Assembly (NCBI RefSeq): GCF_000209655.1
Contig: NC_015458.1
Location: 1,240,001 to 1,304,000, forward strand
DNA from: Pusillimonas sp. T7-7
GTDB taxonomy: Bacteria; Pseudomonadota; Gammaproteobacteria; Burkholderiales; Burkholderiaceae_B
Length of the DNA stretch: 64,000 bases
Direction: 5' to 3'
In this document: in pieces, positions 43,938 to 53,731 of the stretch
How positions within the stretch are numbered: position 1 is the first letter of the stretch
Layout of the letters: every line of letters begins with the position of its first letter
Made by a program: the position numbers and the translations under genes
The notes under the pieces: model-generated
The model's database searches: none
The model's input: only the letters and a program-made list of their open reading frames with translations
Told to the model about the DNA's origin: nothing

Positions 43938-44705
43938 TTACTCTTCCCCCAGATAAGCTTTGATGACACGAGGGTCGGCACGGACGTCGTCGGGCAACCC
44001 GGTTGTAATGGGCTTGCCGTGCTCCATGACAAGAATGCGGTCTGAAACGCCCATGACCAGGCTCATATCGTGCTCGATCAGAAGAACGGCGACGCCAAAC
44101 TCTTTGCGCAGCAGATCTATAAGCTGCTGCAGATCGCGCTTTTCCTGAGGATTCAGGCCTGCCGCCGGCTCGTCCAGCATCAGCAGGCGTGGCTGGGTGA
44201 TCATGCAACGCGCGATTTCAAGGCGGCGCTGGTGGCCATAGGCCAGGTTGCCTGCCTCGCGGTTGGCATACTCGCGTATGCCCATGAAGTCCAGCCATTC
44301 AGCTGCGCGCTTTTGCGCATCTTGCTCTGAGCGACGAAACCCGGGCGTTTTCAACAAACCCTGCAGCAAACCGGTTTCGATATGGGTATGCTGCGCCACC
44401 AGCAGGTTTTCAAGCACGGTCAGACTTTTAAACAGGCGCACGTTCTGGAAGGTACGAACCAGACCATGCTGGGCCACCTTATGGCTGGGCAGCCCATGAA
44501 TAGGCTTGCCGTCCATGACGATGGCACCGGTGGTGGGCTTGTAAAAGCCGCCAACACAATTAAATACCGTGGTCTTGCCAGCCCCATTCGGGCCGATAAT
44601 GGCAAAAACCTCGTCAGACTTTACGTCGAACTCAACGTGGTCGACCGCCAACAGGCCGCCGAACCTCATCGTCAGACCCGACACTTCAAGCAATACTTCG
44701 CTCAT
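43938..44705 (-). CDS. livG: Branched-chain amino-acid ABC transporter ATPase LivG
   Basis: A 255-residue ABC ATPase. It shows GPNGAGKTT (Walker A), the Q-loop [24 protein letters not shown] in place of the usual LSGGQ signature as is normal for LivG, and [11 protein letters not shown] (Walker B). It overlaps livM by four bases (ATGA) and livF starts at the next base, indicating one tightly packed operon. Confidence 0.95.
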   Translation of the reverse strand: MSEVLLEVSGLTMRFGGLLAVDHVEFDVKSDEVFAIIGPNGAGKTTVFNCVGGFYKPTTGAIVMDGKPIHGLPSHKVAQHGLVRTFQNVRLFKSLTVLENLLVAQHTHIETGLLQGLLKTPGFRRSEQDAQKRAAEWLDFMGIREYANREAGNLAYGHQRRLEIARCMITQPRLLMLDEPAAGLNPQEKRDLQQLIDLLRKEFGVAVLLIEHDMSLVMGVSDRILVMEHGKPITTGLPDDVRADPRVIKAYLGEE

Positions 44706-45928
44706 GCTTTCAACTCCACCTGCGGGCGTTTAACGGGCAGCAAGCCTTGAGGGCGCCACATCATCATCAACACCATGACCAAACCAAAGATCAACATCCG
44801 GTACTCTGCGAACTCACGCGCGATCTCGGGCACGACGGTCAGTATGATGGCTGCCAGTATCACCCCCACCTGCGAGCCCATGCCGCCCAGCACAACAATG
44901 GCGAGAATCAGGGCCGACTCGATAAACGTGAAGGACTCGGGGTTCACCAGGCCTTGGCGAGCGGCAAAGAAAGCGCCGCCGAAGCCTGCAAACATGGCGC
45001 CCATGGTAAAGGCAGACAATTTGATACGGGTAGGATTCAAACCCAGGGAACGGCAGGCGATTTCATCCTCGCGCAGCGCTTCCCAGGCACGACCTATGGG
45101 CATGCGGATGACGCGATTGGAGACGAACAAAGTGATCAGCGCCAAGCACAAAGCCATTAAGTACAGGAAAATGATGACATCCTGAGTATCGTAATTCCAG
45201 CCCACCAGTTCGTGGAAAGTGGTTACCCCTTCGGGTGCGCGCCTGGCCATGGGAAAACCGAAAACCGTAGGCTTGGGCACACCGGAGATGCCATCGGGGC
45301 CGCCAGTAAGGGTGTACAGATTGATCAACAGCAAGCGGATGATCTCGCCAAAACCCAGTGTGACGATGGCCAGGTAGTCGCCGCGCAAACGCAATACCGG
45401 GAAACCCAGCAAGAAACCGAATAGCGCAGACATGCCGCCGGCAAAAGGCAGTGCCTCCCAGAAGCCCCAGCCCGCCCAGTGATACAGCAAGGCGTAGGTA
45501 TAGGCGCCTACCGCATAAAAGCCTACGAAACCCAAATCGAGCAGGCCGGCAAAGCCCACCACAATATTCAGGCCCAGACCCAGCATCACATAAATCAGCA
45601 CCAGGGTGGCAATGTCGACTTGCGCACGGCCAGTGGTAAATGGCCAGACCAGTGCAATGGCGATCAGCAGGAAGATAAGCCCCCGTCGCATCGGTTCGGT
45701 GAGCACTGGCAGGCTGCGTTTTTTACCGGACGACTTGAATACCCGGCCGAAAGCGGGCCTGATCATCTGGAAGATGAAAACTATGGCCATACCCGAAAGA
45801 ATCATGTTCCATTCGGGTTTAAGATGTGTTTGCATCCCGCTGCGGACAATCTGCAAGCCAAAGATCGGCGCAATAATGACCCCAGCCATAAAGGCTGCGA
45901 TCAATGCGTTTTTAATATTGTTGCCCAT
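44702..45928 (-). CDS. livM: Branched-chain amino-acid ABC transporter permease LivM
   Basis: A 408-residue permease with about ten hydrophobic helices. The C-terminal two thirds contain [27 protein letters not shown], the LivM signature, and the cytoplasmic loop [20 protein letters not shown] that contacts the ATPase. An extra N-terminal region of about 90 residues with two more helices precedes the core. The first base of the ATG is shared with the livH stop. Confidence 0.93.
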   Translation of the reverse strand: MGNNIKNALIAAFMAGVIIAPIFGLQIVRSGMQTHLKPEWNMILSGMAIVFIFQMIRPAFGRVFKSSGKKRSLPVLTEPMRRGLIFLLIAIALVWPFTTGRAQVDIATLVLIYVMLGLGLNIVVGFAGLLDLGFVGFYAVGAYTYALLYHWAGWGFWEALPFAGGMSALFGFLLGFPVLRLRGDYLAIVTLGFGEIIRLLLINLYTLTGGPDGISGVPKPTVFGFPMARRAPEGVTTFHELVGWNYDTQDVIIFLYLMALCLALITLFVSNRVIRMPIGRAWEALREDEIACRSLGLNPTRIKLSAFTMGAMFAGFGGAFFAARQGLVNPESFTFIESALILAIVVLGGMGSQVGVILAAIILTVVPEIAREFAEYRMLIFGLVMVLMMMWRPQGLLPVKRPQVELKA

Positions 45929-46854
45929 TACACTTTTTCCACTTCAGGTTTGCCCAGCAGCCCTGTTGGGCGGAACAGCAAGATGAATACCAGCAGGCCA
46001 AACGCGACAATATCTTTGTATTGGGACGAGATATAGGCAGCCGCGAACGTTTCGGCCAGGCCCAGCAGCACCCCACCCAGCATGGCGCCGGGGATGCTGC
46101 CTATTCCACCGAGGACGGCGGCGGTAAATGCCTTGATACCTACGATGAAGCCAATGAACGGGTTGAGCTTGCCGATGGCCAATGCAATCAGCACGCCGCC
46201 CACCGCTGCGAGCATGGCGCCAATGATAAAAGTGAAGGAAATGATGCGGTTGGTGTCTATGCCCAGCAAATTCGCCATGCGCAAGTCTTGTGAGCATGCA
46301 CGTGAGGCACGGCCGACACGGGAGTATTTGATGAATAAGGACAGCGCGATCATCATGAGTACCGTCACGACGATGATCATGATGCGTGAGTAAGGTGCGG
46401 TAACGACAAAGTCGGAGCCCATCTGGAACTGGACCGAACCGGTGATCAGCGCCGGCACGGCCATATCGCGCGCGCCCTGGCCGATGGCTACCCAGTTCTG
46501 CAGAAAAATGGACATACCGATGGCGGAAATCAGCGGTACCAGGCGCGGCCCGCCACGCAAGGGCGCATAAGCAACTTTTTCAATTGCATAGCCGTACACG
46601 CCGGTGACCAGCACCGCAACAATGAGCATGATAAGAATAACGACCGCCAGCGGCAGACCACTGCCCACGCCGATGGCAGACAGGGTCACCAGACCCACGT
46701 ATGCTCCGATCATGTAGATTTCGCCGTGCGCGAAATTGATCATGCCGATAATGCCGTAGACCATGGTGTAGCCGATGGCAATCAGTGCATAAATGGCGCC
46801 AAGCGACAAGCCGTTGAACAGCTGTTGCGTAAGTTGGGGGATAAGCTCAGACAT
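45928..46854 (-). CDS. livH: Branched-chain amino-acid ABC transporter permease LivH
   Basis: A 308-residue permease. It starts [42 protein letters not shown], broken here only by description, which is the LivH signature region; [15 protein letters not shown] is the ATPase-contact loop. Eight hydrophobic helices are visible. It follows livK after 103 bases that contain a strong stem-loop. Confidence 0.94.
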   Translation of the reverse strand: MSELIPQLTQQLFNGLSLGAIYALIAIGYTMVYGIIGMINFAHGEIYMIGAYVGLVTLSAIGVGSGLPLAVVILIMLIVAVLVTGVYGYAIEKVAYAPLRGGPRLVPLISAIGMSIFLQNWVAIGQGARDMAVPALITGSVQFQMGSDFVVTAPYSRIMIIVVTVLMMIALSLFIKYSRVGRASRACSQDLRMANLLGIDTNRIISFTFIIGAMLAAVGGVLIALAIGKLNPFIGFIVGIKAFTAAVLGGIGSIPGAMLGGVLLGLAETFAAAYISSQYKDIVAFGLLVFILLFRPTGLLGKPEVEKV

Positions 46855-46919
46855 AAAACGGGTATTTCCGGTACGTTAATCTGGACGGTACACGCAGACT
46901 AACCGGGGGAAGAAAAGAA

Positions 46920-46943
46920 GCTCCAGCCCGACCGGGCTGGAGC
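46920..46943 (-). terminator. Stem-loop between livK and livH (attenuator-like)
   Basis: GCTCCAGCCC (46920-46929) pairs perfectly with GGGCTGGAGC (46934-46943) around GACC. In the minus-strand RNA a pyrimidine-rich tail (CTTCTTTTCTTC) follows. It would let only part of the transcription continue from livK into livHMGF, or protect the livK message from 3' decay. Confidence 0.6.
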
Positions 46944-46957
46944 AGACTGCTTCGTAA

Positions 46958-48079
46958 TTAGAGTTTCAACTGCTCCAGATTACCTTCTTTGTCCCATTTG
47001 TAGACGGCAAATTCGAATTCCTTCAGGTCGCCCTTGGCATCGTATTCAACTTTGCCGATGGCAGTGTTGAATGTATGGCTGTGCATGTAGTCGGCGACTT
47101 TTGCTGGGTCCTGGCCTACGGCGTTAATACTGTCGACCAGAATTTGCACTGCAGCATAGGCGGTCAGTGTAAAGGCGCCGTCAGGACTGCGATTGGCTTT
47201 CTTGAAGTTTTCGAGCACTTTTTCATTGCCTGGCAGCTTGGTGAAGTCGGCAGGCAGTGTAACCAGCAGACCTTCTACAGCCGGACCGGCAATGGCAACC
47301 AGATCTTTGTTGGCAACACCTTCAGGGCCCATGAACTGGGTTTGCAGGCCTTGCTCGCGAGCCTGGCGCAACAACAGGCCCAGTTCAGCGTGGTAACCGC
47401 CAAAGTAGATCAGGTCGGGATCCAGCGCCTTGAGCTTGGTGATGACAGCCGAGTAATCGTTGTCGCCTACGTTGATGCCCTCGAAAAGGGGAACATCAGT
47501 ACCGCCTTTGGTGAGGTTGTCGCGCACTTGCGTCGCCACACCCGAGCCGTAGGTTTGCTTATCGTGCAAAATGGCGACGGTTTTGGGCTTGACTGTATTG
47601 ATGATGTAGTTGGCAGCAAAGGGGCCTTGCTGATCGTCGCGGCCAATAGTGCGAAAGAAAAAGTGCGGCTTGATGGTATCGGTAACCAGCGGCGAAGTCG
47701 CCCCCGGGGTGATGGCGACAATGCCTTCCTGCTCGTAGACGTTTACCGCGGGCACAGTGGTACCCGAGCACGCATGCGCTACGGCAAACTTGGCGCCTTC
47801 ATTGATGACCCGGTTGGCGGCGGGAACAGCCTGCTTGGGTTCGCAGCCGTCGTCGATGAGCAAAGGCTCGAGCTTTTGGCCCTTTACACCGCCTGCTGCG
47901 TTGATGGCTTCAATGGCAGTCAGCGCGCCGGCCTGTATCTGGTCGCCATATTGGGTGGCCGGACCAGTCATGGGCTGAGGAATGCCGATTTTGATGGTGT
48001 CGGCTGCGTAGACGCTGCCCGCAATGGTCAGTGCGCCCAGCGCCATAACCAGTGGTGATAATTTTTTAAGGACCTTCAT
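46958..48079 (-). CDS. livK: Branched-chain amino-acid periplasmic binding protein LivK
   Basis: A 373-residue periplasmic protein with a Sec signal peptide ending VYAADT. The Leu/Ile/Val-binding fold shows IGIPQPMTGPATQYG, AAGGVKGQKLEPLLIDDGCEPKQA (described, Cys-containing) and FFRTIGRDDQQG. It captures branched-chain amino acids and delivers them to LivHMGF. It is the first gene of the operon. A second, very similar protein is encoded at 53732-54856. Confidence 0.93.
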   Translation of the reverse strand: MKVLKKLSPLVMALGALTIAGSVYAADTIKIGIPQPMTGPATQYGDQIQAGALTAIEAINAAGGVKGQKLEPLLIDDGCEPKQAVPAANRVINEGAKFAVAHACSGTTVPAVNVYEQEGIVAITPGATSPLVTDTIKPHFFFRTIGRDDQQGPFAANYIINTVKPKTVAILHDKQTYGSGVATQVRDNLTKGGTDVPLFEGINVGDNDYSAVITKLKALDPDLIYFGGYHAELGLLLRQAREQGLQTQFMGPEGVANKDLVAIAGPAVEGLLVTLPADFTKLPGNEKVLENFKKANRSPDGAFTLTAYAAVQILVDSINAVGQDPAKVADYMHSHTFNTAIGKVEYDAKGDLKEFEFAVYKWDKEGNLEQLKL

Positions 48080-48247
48080 GCCTGTGCTTCTCCGGTTGAG
48101 CCCACCGCTGACGAAATCATTGTGCGAAATCGCATGGCTTGCTGCGGCGGGCCAGTTTTTATTAGCTTACGCCTAGTAACGGCAAGCGTATTCTGACGAT
48201 TCGCCCTCCGCATGTCACTACGGATAAGCCCTTAGAGCCCCCTGATT

Positions 48248-49081
48248 TCACTGGGCAAACTCGTTCGATAATTCGCCCGCACGCGAATAGGCAGCCAGCA
48301 TGGCCTGCTGCACAATGCCTGGAAAATTCCGGCTTTGCAATACATCAAGGGCGGCCGCGGTGGTGCCCCCTTTTGAGGTAACGCGCTCACGCAGGGTTTG
48401 CAGGCTTTCGTGCGAAAGCGCGGCAAGCTGGGTGGCGCCCGTAACGGTAGCCAAAGCCAGTGTGCGGGCCTGATCCTCGTCCAGGCCTTGCTCGATGCCG
48501 CCCTGTATAAGCGCCTCGATAAACAGAAAGACATAGGCGGGACCGCTGCCCGACAGCGCGGTCACGGCGTCAACCTGGGCGTCGGTATCGACCCAGACCA
48601 CCTCGCCTACCGCACGCATGCATTGCTGTACGATCGCTTTGTCGTCTTCGGACACGCCCGGCAATGCCAGCAGGCCAGTGGCGCCGGAACCGATCAGGGC
48701 GGGCGTATTGGGCATGCAGCGCACCAGCCGGGTAAAGGGCGTGCCATCGCGACCCAGCCAAGCCGACAGCGTTTCGGCCGAGATGCCTGCCGCAATACTG
48801 ACAACCAGCGTGTCTTCCTGGAGAAAGGGCCGGCATTGCATGACGGCTTCTTTAAGAAATTGCGGCTTGACAGCCAGTATCCAGAGACGGCGCCTGGCCA
48901 GCGTATCGTCGGGGGCTTGGGACACGGTCGTGCCCTGCCCGGCCCAGCGTTCGAGCACGGATGCATTGATATCGATGACATGCACATCGTGGGCGCCACA
49001 GCGTTTTCCGATCAGGCCGGCAGCCAAAGCAGAGGCCATATTGCCGCCGCCAATAAAAGCGATAGTGAGTTCTTTGGTCAT
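48248..49081 (-). CDS. proC: Pyrroline-5-carboxylate reductase
   Basis: A 277-residue enzyme, the last step of proline synthesis. IAFIGGGNMASALAAGL at the N-terminus is the NAD(P) fold, LAVKPQFL and VRCMPNTPALIGSGATGL bind substrate, and ALSGSGPAYVFLFIEALI plus VTSKGGTTAAALDVL are the C-terminal family signature. It stands upstream of the liv operon on the same strand with 168 bases between, so it probably has its own transcript, and is divergent from ugpB. Confidence 0.95.
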   Translation of the reverse strand: MTKELTIAFIGGGNMASALAAGLIGKRCGAHDVHVIDINASVLERWAGQGTTVSQAPDDTLARRRLWILAVKPQFLKEAVMQCRPFLQEDTLVVSIAAGISAETLSAWLGRDGTPFTRLVRCMPNTPALIGSGATGLLALPGVSEDDKAIVQQCMRAVGEVVWVDTDAQVDAVTALSGSGPAYVFLFIEALIQGGIEQGLDEDQARTLALATVTGATQLAALSHESLQTLRERVTSKGGTTAAALDVLQSRNFPGIVQQAMLAAYSRAGELSNEFAQ

Positions 49082-49139
49082 AGGATAAATATTGTAGCCT
49101 TAGGAATTTCGCATTGACGAAAGCTTACGCTTATCGTTA

Positions 49140-49179
49140 CAGTCACGCCAGCGTCATAAACGCGTCATAAACTCTGTCG
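49140..49179 (+). promoter_or_regulatory. Pho box: four 7-base units before ugpB
   Basis: CAGTCAC (49140-49146), GCGTCAT (49151-49157), GCGTCAT (49162-49168) and TCTGTCG (49173-49179) recur every 11 bases, separated by four-base spacers, two of them AAAC. This is the PhoB-binding arrangement (7-base CTGTCAT-like units plus 4). TATACG at 49194-49199 is a possible -10. ugp operons belong to the Pho regulon in E. coli, so phosphate control is expected. Confidence 0.75.
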
Positions 49180-49231
49180 CGCGCCGGGTCACATATACGC
49201 GGCAACTACAGCAATCTCAGGAGAACAACTC

Positions 49232-50539
49232 ATGCGAGTCAAGCTTTATGCACTATCCCTCGCCGGCATCATCGCCAGCATGGGCACTGCTCACGCCGCA
49301 ACCGATATCAACTTTTGGCACTCGATGCAGGGTGCCCTGGGCGAGCGGGTCAATGCACTGGTCGAAGACTTCAACAAGAGCCAGTCCGACTACGTCGTCC
49401 ATGCAGTTTACAAAGGCACATACGGCGAATCCATGAATGCAGGCATCGCCGCCTTCCGCGGTGGCCAGGCGCCCGATATCCTGCAGGTTTTCGAAGTAGG
49501 CACGGCAACCATGATGTACGCCAAGGGCGCCATCAAGCCTGTACAGGAAATGTCTGAAGAAGCCGGCGACCCGCTCAACCCCGATGACTTCCTGGGCGCT
49601 GTGGCCAGTTACTACTCGTCCGCCGAGGGCAAGCTGGTATCGATGCCATTCAACAGCTCGACCCCTGTTTTCTACTACAACAAAGACGCTTTCAAGAAAG
49701 CCGGCCTTGACCCCGAAAAACCACCCAAGACCTGGAAGGAAGTGGCCGAAACCGGTAAAAAACTGCGTGACGCCGGCATGGAGTGCGGCTACACAACCTC
49801 GTGGCCCTCCTGGATTCAGCTGGAAACCTTCGGCGCCTGGCATAACACGCCTTACGCAACGCAAGACAACGGCTTTGGCGGCCTGAACGCACGCCTGGCC
49901 ATCGACAAGCCCCTGTTTGTACGCCACATCAGCTTCCTGGCCGATATGTCCAAGAAAGGCACCTTTACCTATGGTGGCCGTGGCGACGCATCGAACGCAC
50001 TGTTCACTTCGGGCAAGTGCGGCATGTTCACCGGCTCCAGCGGCAACCGCGCCAACATCATCAAGACCGGCAACTTTGCGTTCGGCACCTCTTCGCTGCC
50101 TTACTATGACGATGTTGCAGGCGCACCGCAAAACTCGATTATTGGCGGCGCATCGTTGTGGGTATTCGCCAAGAAAACCCCCGAAGTCTACAAAGGCGTG
50201 ACCAAGTTCTTCAAGTTCATTTCCAGCCCTGAACAGGCTGCGCAATGGCATCAGGGCACCGGTTATGTTCCTGTCACCAAGGCAGGCTTCGAGCTCACCA
50301 AGAAATCAGGCTTTTATGAAAAGAACCCTGGTTCTGATGTGGCCGTCAAACAGCTTGACGCCACCACCACCGAGAACTCGCGCGGCATACGCCTGGGCTA
50401 TCTGCCTCAAATCCGCGATATCGAAGATGGTGTCATGGAACAAATTTTTTCAGGCAAAGTTACCCCTGAAGCCGGCCTGAAAGATATCGTCGAGCGCGGC
50501 AACGAACTGCTTAGCCGTTTCGAAAAAAGCGTGAAATAA
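49232..50539 (+). CDS. ugpB: Glycerol-3-phosphate ABC transporter binding protein UgpB
   Basis: A 435-residue periplasmic binding protein with a Sec signal peptide ending AHAATD. The sequences [34 protein letters not shown] and [20 protein letters not shown] are typical of UgpB, which binds sn-glycerol 3-phosphate and its diesters. CAGGAG precedes ATG 49232. It leads the ugpBAEC operon behind a Pho box; a terminator-like hairpin separates it from ugpA. Confidence 0.95.
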   Translation: MRVKLYALSLAGIIASMGTAHAATDINFWHSMQGALGERVNALVEDFNKSQSDYVVHAVYKGTYGESMNAGIAAFRGGQAPDILQVFEVGTATMMYAKGAIKPVQEMSEEAGDPLNPDDFLGAVASYYSSAEGKLVSMPFNSSTPVFYYNKDAFKKAGLDPEKPPKTWKEVAETGKKLRDAGMECGYTTSWPSWIQLETFGAWHNTPYATQDNGFGGLNARLAIDKPLFVRHISFLADMSKKGTFTYGGRGDASNALFTSGKCGMFTGSSGNRANIIKTGNFAFGTSSLPYYDDVAGAPQNSIIGGASLWVFAKKTPEVYKGVTKFFKFISSPEQAAQWHQGTGYVPVTKAGFELTKKSGFYEKNPGSDVAVKQLDATTTENSRGIRLGYLPQIRDIEDGVMEQIFSGKVTPEAGLKDIVERGNELLSRFEKSVK

Positions 50540-50561
50540 GCCATCTTGGCTTAAAATCGCT

Positions 50562-50599
50562 GCCGTAAGAGGGCCGCCGGGCGTCTCTTACGGCTTTTT
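50562..50599 (+). terminator. Terminator-like hairpin between ugpB and ugpA
   Basis: GCCGTAAGAG (50562-50571) pairs perfectly with CTCTTACGGC (50585-50594) around a 13-base loop and is followed by five T. It has every mark of an intrinsic terminator but lies inside the operon, so it probably lowers ugpAEC expression relative to ugpB. Confidence 0.75.
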
Positions 50600-50654
50600 C
50601 TGTCCACACGCCCTATGTTCATCCCGGTCGACTTTCACACACACCCCTTCTCAC

Positions 50655-51539
50655 ATGGAAAAACGCGTAGCCTTCAGCCACAAGACGCTCCCCTACCTGC
50701 TGCTTGCACCGCAGTTGGCGATTACCGTTATCTTCTTCTTCCTGCCCGCGGGCCAGGCCATGTGGCAATCGTTCCGGCTCGAAGATCCTTTCGGACTGTC
50801 TTCGCAGTTTGTGGGGCTTTCCAATTTCGTCGACCTGTTCTCTAGCAACGACTACGTTCACTCATTCAAGGTCACCGCTGTCTTTTCCGTGCTGGTGGCC
50901 GTTCTGGGCCTATCCATCTCGCTATTGCTGGCCGTCATGGCCAACCGGGTCGTCCACAAGGCGGCCGGCATATACAAGACGTTGCTGATCTGGCCTTATG
51001 CCGTAGCCACCGCCGTTGCAGGCGTACTGTGGCTGTTTCTATTTTCCCCTTCGGTCGGAATACTGGCCGTGTTCCTGGCTGACAACGGCATTGCCTGGAA
51101 CCCAAGACTGGATGGCGACGACGCAATGATATTGGTTGTGCTGGCCTCAGTCTGGAAACAGATTTCCTACAACTTCCTGTTCTTCCTGGCTGGCTTGCAG
51201 TCTATTCCCCGCTCGCTCATCGAGGCGGCCGCCATCGACGGCGCCAGCCCGGCGCGCCGATTCTGGACCATCGTATTTCCGCTGCTTTCGCCAACGACCT
51301 TCTTTCTTCTGGTCATCAACGTCATCTATGCCTTCTTCGATACGTTCGCCATCATCGACATCATGACGCAAGGCGGCCCCGGATCCAGCACTTCGATTCT
51401 TGTCTACAAGGTCTACAACACTGGTTTCAAAGGCCTGGACATTGGCTCTTCCGCCGCTCAATCGGTCATTCTCATGCTCATCGTCGTGCTGCTGACGGTT
51501 GTCCAGTTCCGCTTCATAGACCGAAAGGTCAATTACTAA
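50655..51539 (+). CDS. ugpA: Glycerol-3-phosphate ABC transporter permease UgpA
   Basis: A 294-residue permease with six hydrophobic helices. The cytoplasmic EAA loop reads [22 protein letters not shown], and the N-terminus ([24 protein letters not shown]) is typical of MalF/UgpA-type permeases. It pairs with UgpE. ATG 50655 lacks an obvious ribosome-binding site, though the family N-terminus fits. Confidence 0.94.
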   Translation: MEKRVAFSHKTLPYLLLAPQLAITVIFFFLPAGQAMWQSFRLEDPFGLSSQFVGLSNFVDLFSSNDYVHSFKVTAVFSVLVAVLGLSISLLLAVMANRVVHKAAGIYKTLLIWPYAVATAVAGVLWLFLFSPSVGILAVFLADNGIAWNPRLDGDDAMILVVLASVWKQISYNFLFFLAGLQSIPRSLIEAAAIDGASPARRFWTIVFPLLSPTTFFLLVINVIYAFFDTFAIIDIMTQGGPGSSTSILVYKVYNTGFKGLDIGSSAAQSVILMLIVVLLTVVQFRFIDRKVNY

Positions 51540-51581
51540 TGCTCGGCCAACGCCTCTCTTTGTTTTATCGTCAAGGCCACC

Positions 51582-52424
51582 ATGATTGAACGCCGCCCTA
51601 TTCTGGATATCGTTACCCACCTGATCCTTATCGTTGGGGTGGCGATCATTGCCTTCCCGCTTTATGTAACCCTGATCGCTTCAACGCAAACAGCCCAAGA
51701 GGTGGCGCAAGCCCCCATGTCGCTCCTGCCGGGTGATCAATTTCTGGAAAACTTTCGCACCGTCCTGGCGGGCGAGGCTGCCAACACCCCGCCGGTTGCG
51801 CGCATGATGTGGGTCAGCACTGTCATGGCGCTGGCCATCACCGTAGGCAAGATTGTCATTTCGATGCTGTCGGCCTTTGCCGTGGTGTATTTCCGCTTCC
51901 GTTTCCGTATGTTTTTTTTCTGGATGATCTTCGTCACGCTGATGCTTCCCGTCGAGGTGCGCATTTCGCCTACCTATAAGGTGGTGGCCGATCTGGGCAT
52001 GCTGAACAGCTATGCCGGCCTGACGCTGCCCCTTATTGCCTCGGCCACAGCCACCTTTTTGTTCCGCCAGTTTTTCCTGACGGTGCCCGATGAGTTGATC
52101 GAAGCCGCACGCATAGACGGAGCCGGCCCCATGCGTTTCTTCTGGGACGTATTGCTGCCCCTGTCGCGCACAAGTATTGCCGCGCTTTTCGTCATTCAGT
52201 TCATCTACGGCTGGAACCAATACCTGTGGCCGCTCATCATCACCACTCACGAAGACATGTACCCTGTCGTCATCGGCATCAAACGCATGATTGCCGGCGG
52301 CGACAGCGTCACGGAATGGAATCTGGTCATGGCGACCGCCCTGCTGGCCATGATTCCTCCCGTGGCAGTGGTCATCTTCATGCAGAAATGGTTTGTTAAG
52401 GGTCTGGTCGATGCCGAAAAATAA
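51582..52424 (+). CDS. ugpE: Glycerol-3-phosphate ABC transporter permease UgpE
   Basis: A 280-residue permease with six helices. The EAA loop is [22 protein letters not shown] and the end [24 protein letters not shown] is characteristic of UgpE. It forms the membrane channel with UgpA. A large inverted repeat begins at its stop codon and fills most of the spacer before ugpC. Confidence 0.94.
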   Translation: MIERRPILDIVTHLILIVGVAIIAFPLYVTLIASTQTAQEVAQAPMSLLPGDQFLENFRTVLAGEAANTPPVARMMWVSTVMALAITVGKIVISMLSAFAVVYFRFRFRMFFFWMIFVTLMLPVEVRISPTYKVVADLGMLNSYAGLTLPLIASATATFLFRQFFLTVPDELIEAARIDGAGPMRFFWDVLLPLSRTSIAALFVIQFIYGWNQYLWPLIITTHEDMYPVVIGIKRMIAGGDSVTEWNLVMATALLAMIPPVAVVIFMQKWFVKGLVDAEK

Positions 52425-52526
52425 TTCCAGCCCCAGGCCAAGCCTGCGCTTTGTCGGCGTCGCTTGCCTGACACGAGTCATGTCTGTGTTTCGCCTTCGT
52501 GCGCATGCTTGACCTGGGGCTGGAAT
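52424..52526. repeat. 26-base imperfect inverted repeat between ugpE and ugpC
   Basis: The arm 52424-52449 (beginning ATTCCAGCCCCAGG) matches the reverse complement of 52501-52526 at 24 of 26 positions, enclosing 51 bases that contain a smaller dyad (GACA/TGTC). It can fold into a long hairpin in the ugp message. No T-run follows. It might be an attenuating or stabilising structure, or a REP-like palindromic element. Confidence 0.65.
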
Positions 52527-52565
52527 CCAGAAAAACCATCATTGATACCGCTTTTGGACGTACAC

Positions 52566-53651
52566 ATGGCTACTTTAAGTTTTAACAAAGTCACCAAAAC
52601 CTATCCCGGGGATATCGCCGTCATACACGGTATAGACATGGAGGTTGCCGATGGCGAGTTCATCGTCATCGTGGGGCCGTCAGGTTGCGGGAAATCGACC
52701 TTGATGCGTATGGTGGCGGGGCTGGAAAGCATTACGGACGGCGAGATCAGCATAGACGGCAAAGTCGTCAACAAGCTGGAGCCCGCCGAGCGCGATATTG
52801 CCATGGTGTTCCAGAACTACGCCTTGTATCCGCACATGACCGTGTTCGAAAACATGGCCTATGGCCTGAAGATCCGCAAGCTCAGCAAGGCCGAGATCCA
52901 GAGCCGCGTGGAAGGAGCGGCCCATATTCTGGAACTGTCCCATCTGTTGACGCGCCGTCCGCGCCAGTTATCCGGAGGACAGCGCCAGCGTGTGGCCATG
53001 GGCCGCGCCATAGTTCGCGACCCCAAAGTCTTTCTGTTCGACGAACCCTTGTCTAACCTGGACGCCAAACTGCGCGTACAGATGCGCCTGGAAATTCAGA
53101 AGTTGCACCACAGGCTGAAGACCACCAGTCTTTATGTCACTCACGACCAGGTCGAAGCGATGACGCTGGCACAGCGCATGGTGGTCATGAACAAGGGCGT
53201 TCCAGAGCAAATAGGTACACCGGCCCAGGTTTTTGAGAAACCTGCTTCCACCTTTGTGGCCAGCTTCATTGGCTCACCGCCCATGAACCTGATACCCGTT
53301 CAAGTCGATGAACAACGCCAGGTACACGACGAAGATGGTGTGCCCCTGCAGATCGCCCCTAATGCCGTGCCCGCCGCACTGGTCAATCGCAAAACCATCA
53401 TGGGCATCCGGCCCGAGCACATGCAACTGCATGCCAGCGGAATACAAGTGGATGTGGAAATGGTGGAAATTCTGGGTTCAGAACAATTGATCCATGGCCG
53501 CCGGGGTGATACCCCCATTATTCTGCGTTGCCCGGTTGGCTTGACCAAAGACTATCCGCTTCAAATCGGCGAGGCGGTTCAGGTAGGCAGCGACGGAGTG
53601 CATCCGCTGCACTGGTTCGACCCGAGCACAGGAAAACGTATCGAAGACTAA
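52566..53651 (+). CDS. ugpC: Glycerol-3-phosphate ABC transporter ATPase UgpC
   Basis: A 361-residue ATPase of the MalK/UgpC class. Walker A is GPSGCGKST, the signature [19 protein letters not shown], Walker [12 protein letters not shown], and the switch His lies in [11 protein letters not shown]. The C-terminal TOBE regulatory domain (about 240-361) contains [12 protein letters not shown] 52566 begins the ABC domain; a longer frame upstream lies within the inverted repeat. The usual phosphodiesterase gene ugpQ is absent here. Confidence 0.95.
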   Translation: MATLSFNKVTKTYPGDIAVIHGIDMEVADGEFIVIVGPSGCGKSTLMRMVAGLESITDGEISIDGKVVNKLEPAERDIAMVFQNYALYPHMTVFENMAYGLKIRKLSKAEIQSRVEGAAHILELSHLLTRRPRQLSGGQRQRVAMGRAIVRDPKVFLFDEPLSNLDAKLRVQMRLEIQKLHHRLKTTSLYVTHDQVEAMTLAQRMVVMNKGVPEQIGTPAQVFEKPASTFVASFIGSPPMNLIPVQVDEQRQVHDEDGVPLQIAPNAVPAALVNRKTIMGIRPEHMQLHASGIQVDVEMVEILGSEQLIHGRRGDTPIILRCPVGLTKDYPLQIGEAVQVGSDGVHPLHWFDPSTGKRIED

Positions 53652-53654
53652 TTG

Positions 53655-53680
53655 AAAATGCCGGCGGAAGCCGGCATTTT
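53655..53680. terminator. Bidirectional terminator between ugpC and the LivK-like gene
   Basis: An 11-pair perfect stem (AAAATGCCGGC at 53655-53665 with GCCGGCATTTT at 53670-53680) around GGAA. T-rich arms serve both strands, so it can end the ugp operon and the convergent binding-protein transcript. Confidence 0.85.
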
Positions 53681-53731
53681 TACTGCTACCAGAGCACAGG
53701 CCTTTGATGCTGGCCAAGCCCTTGCGTCAAA

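Noticed and set aside
49253..50251. 332-codon open frame on the minus strand
   Set aside because: It is antisense to ugpB, which is well supported; no motif seen.
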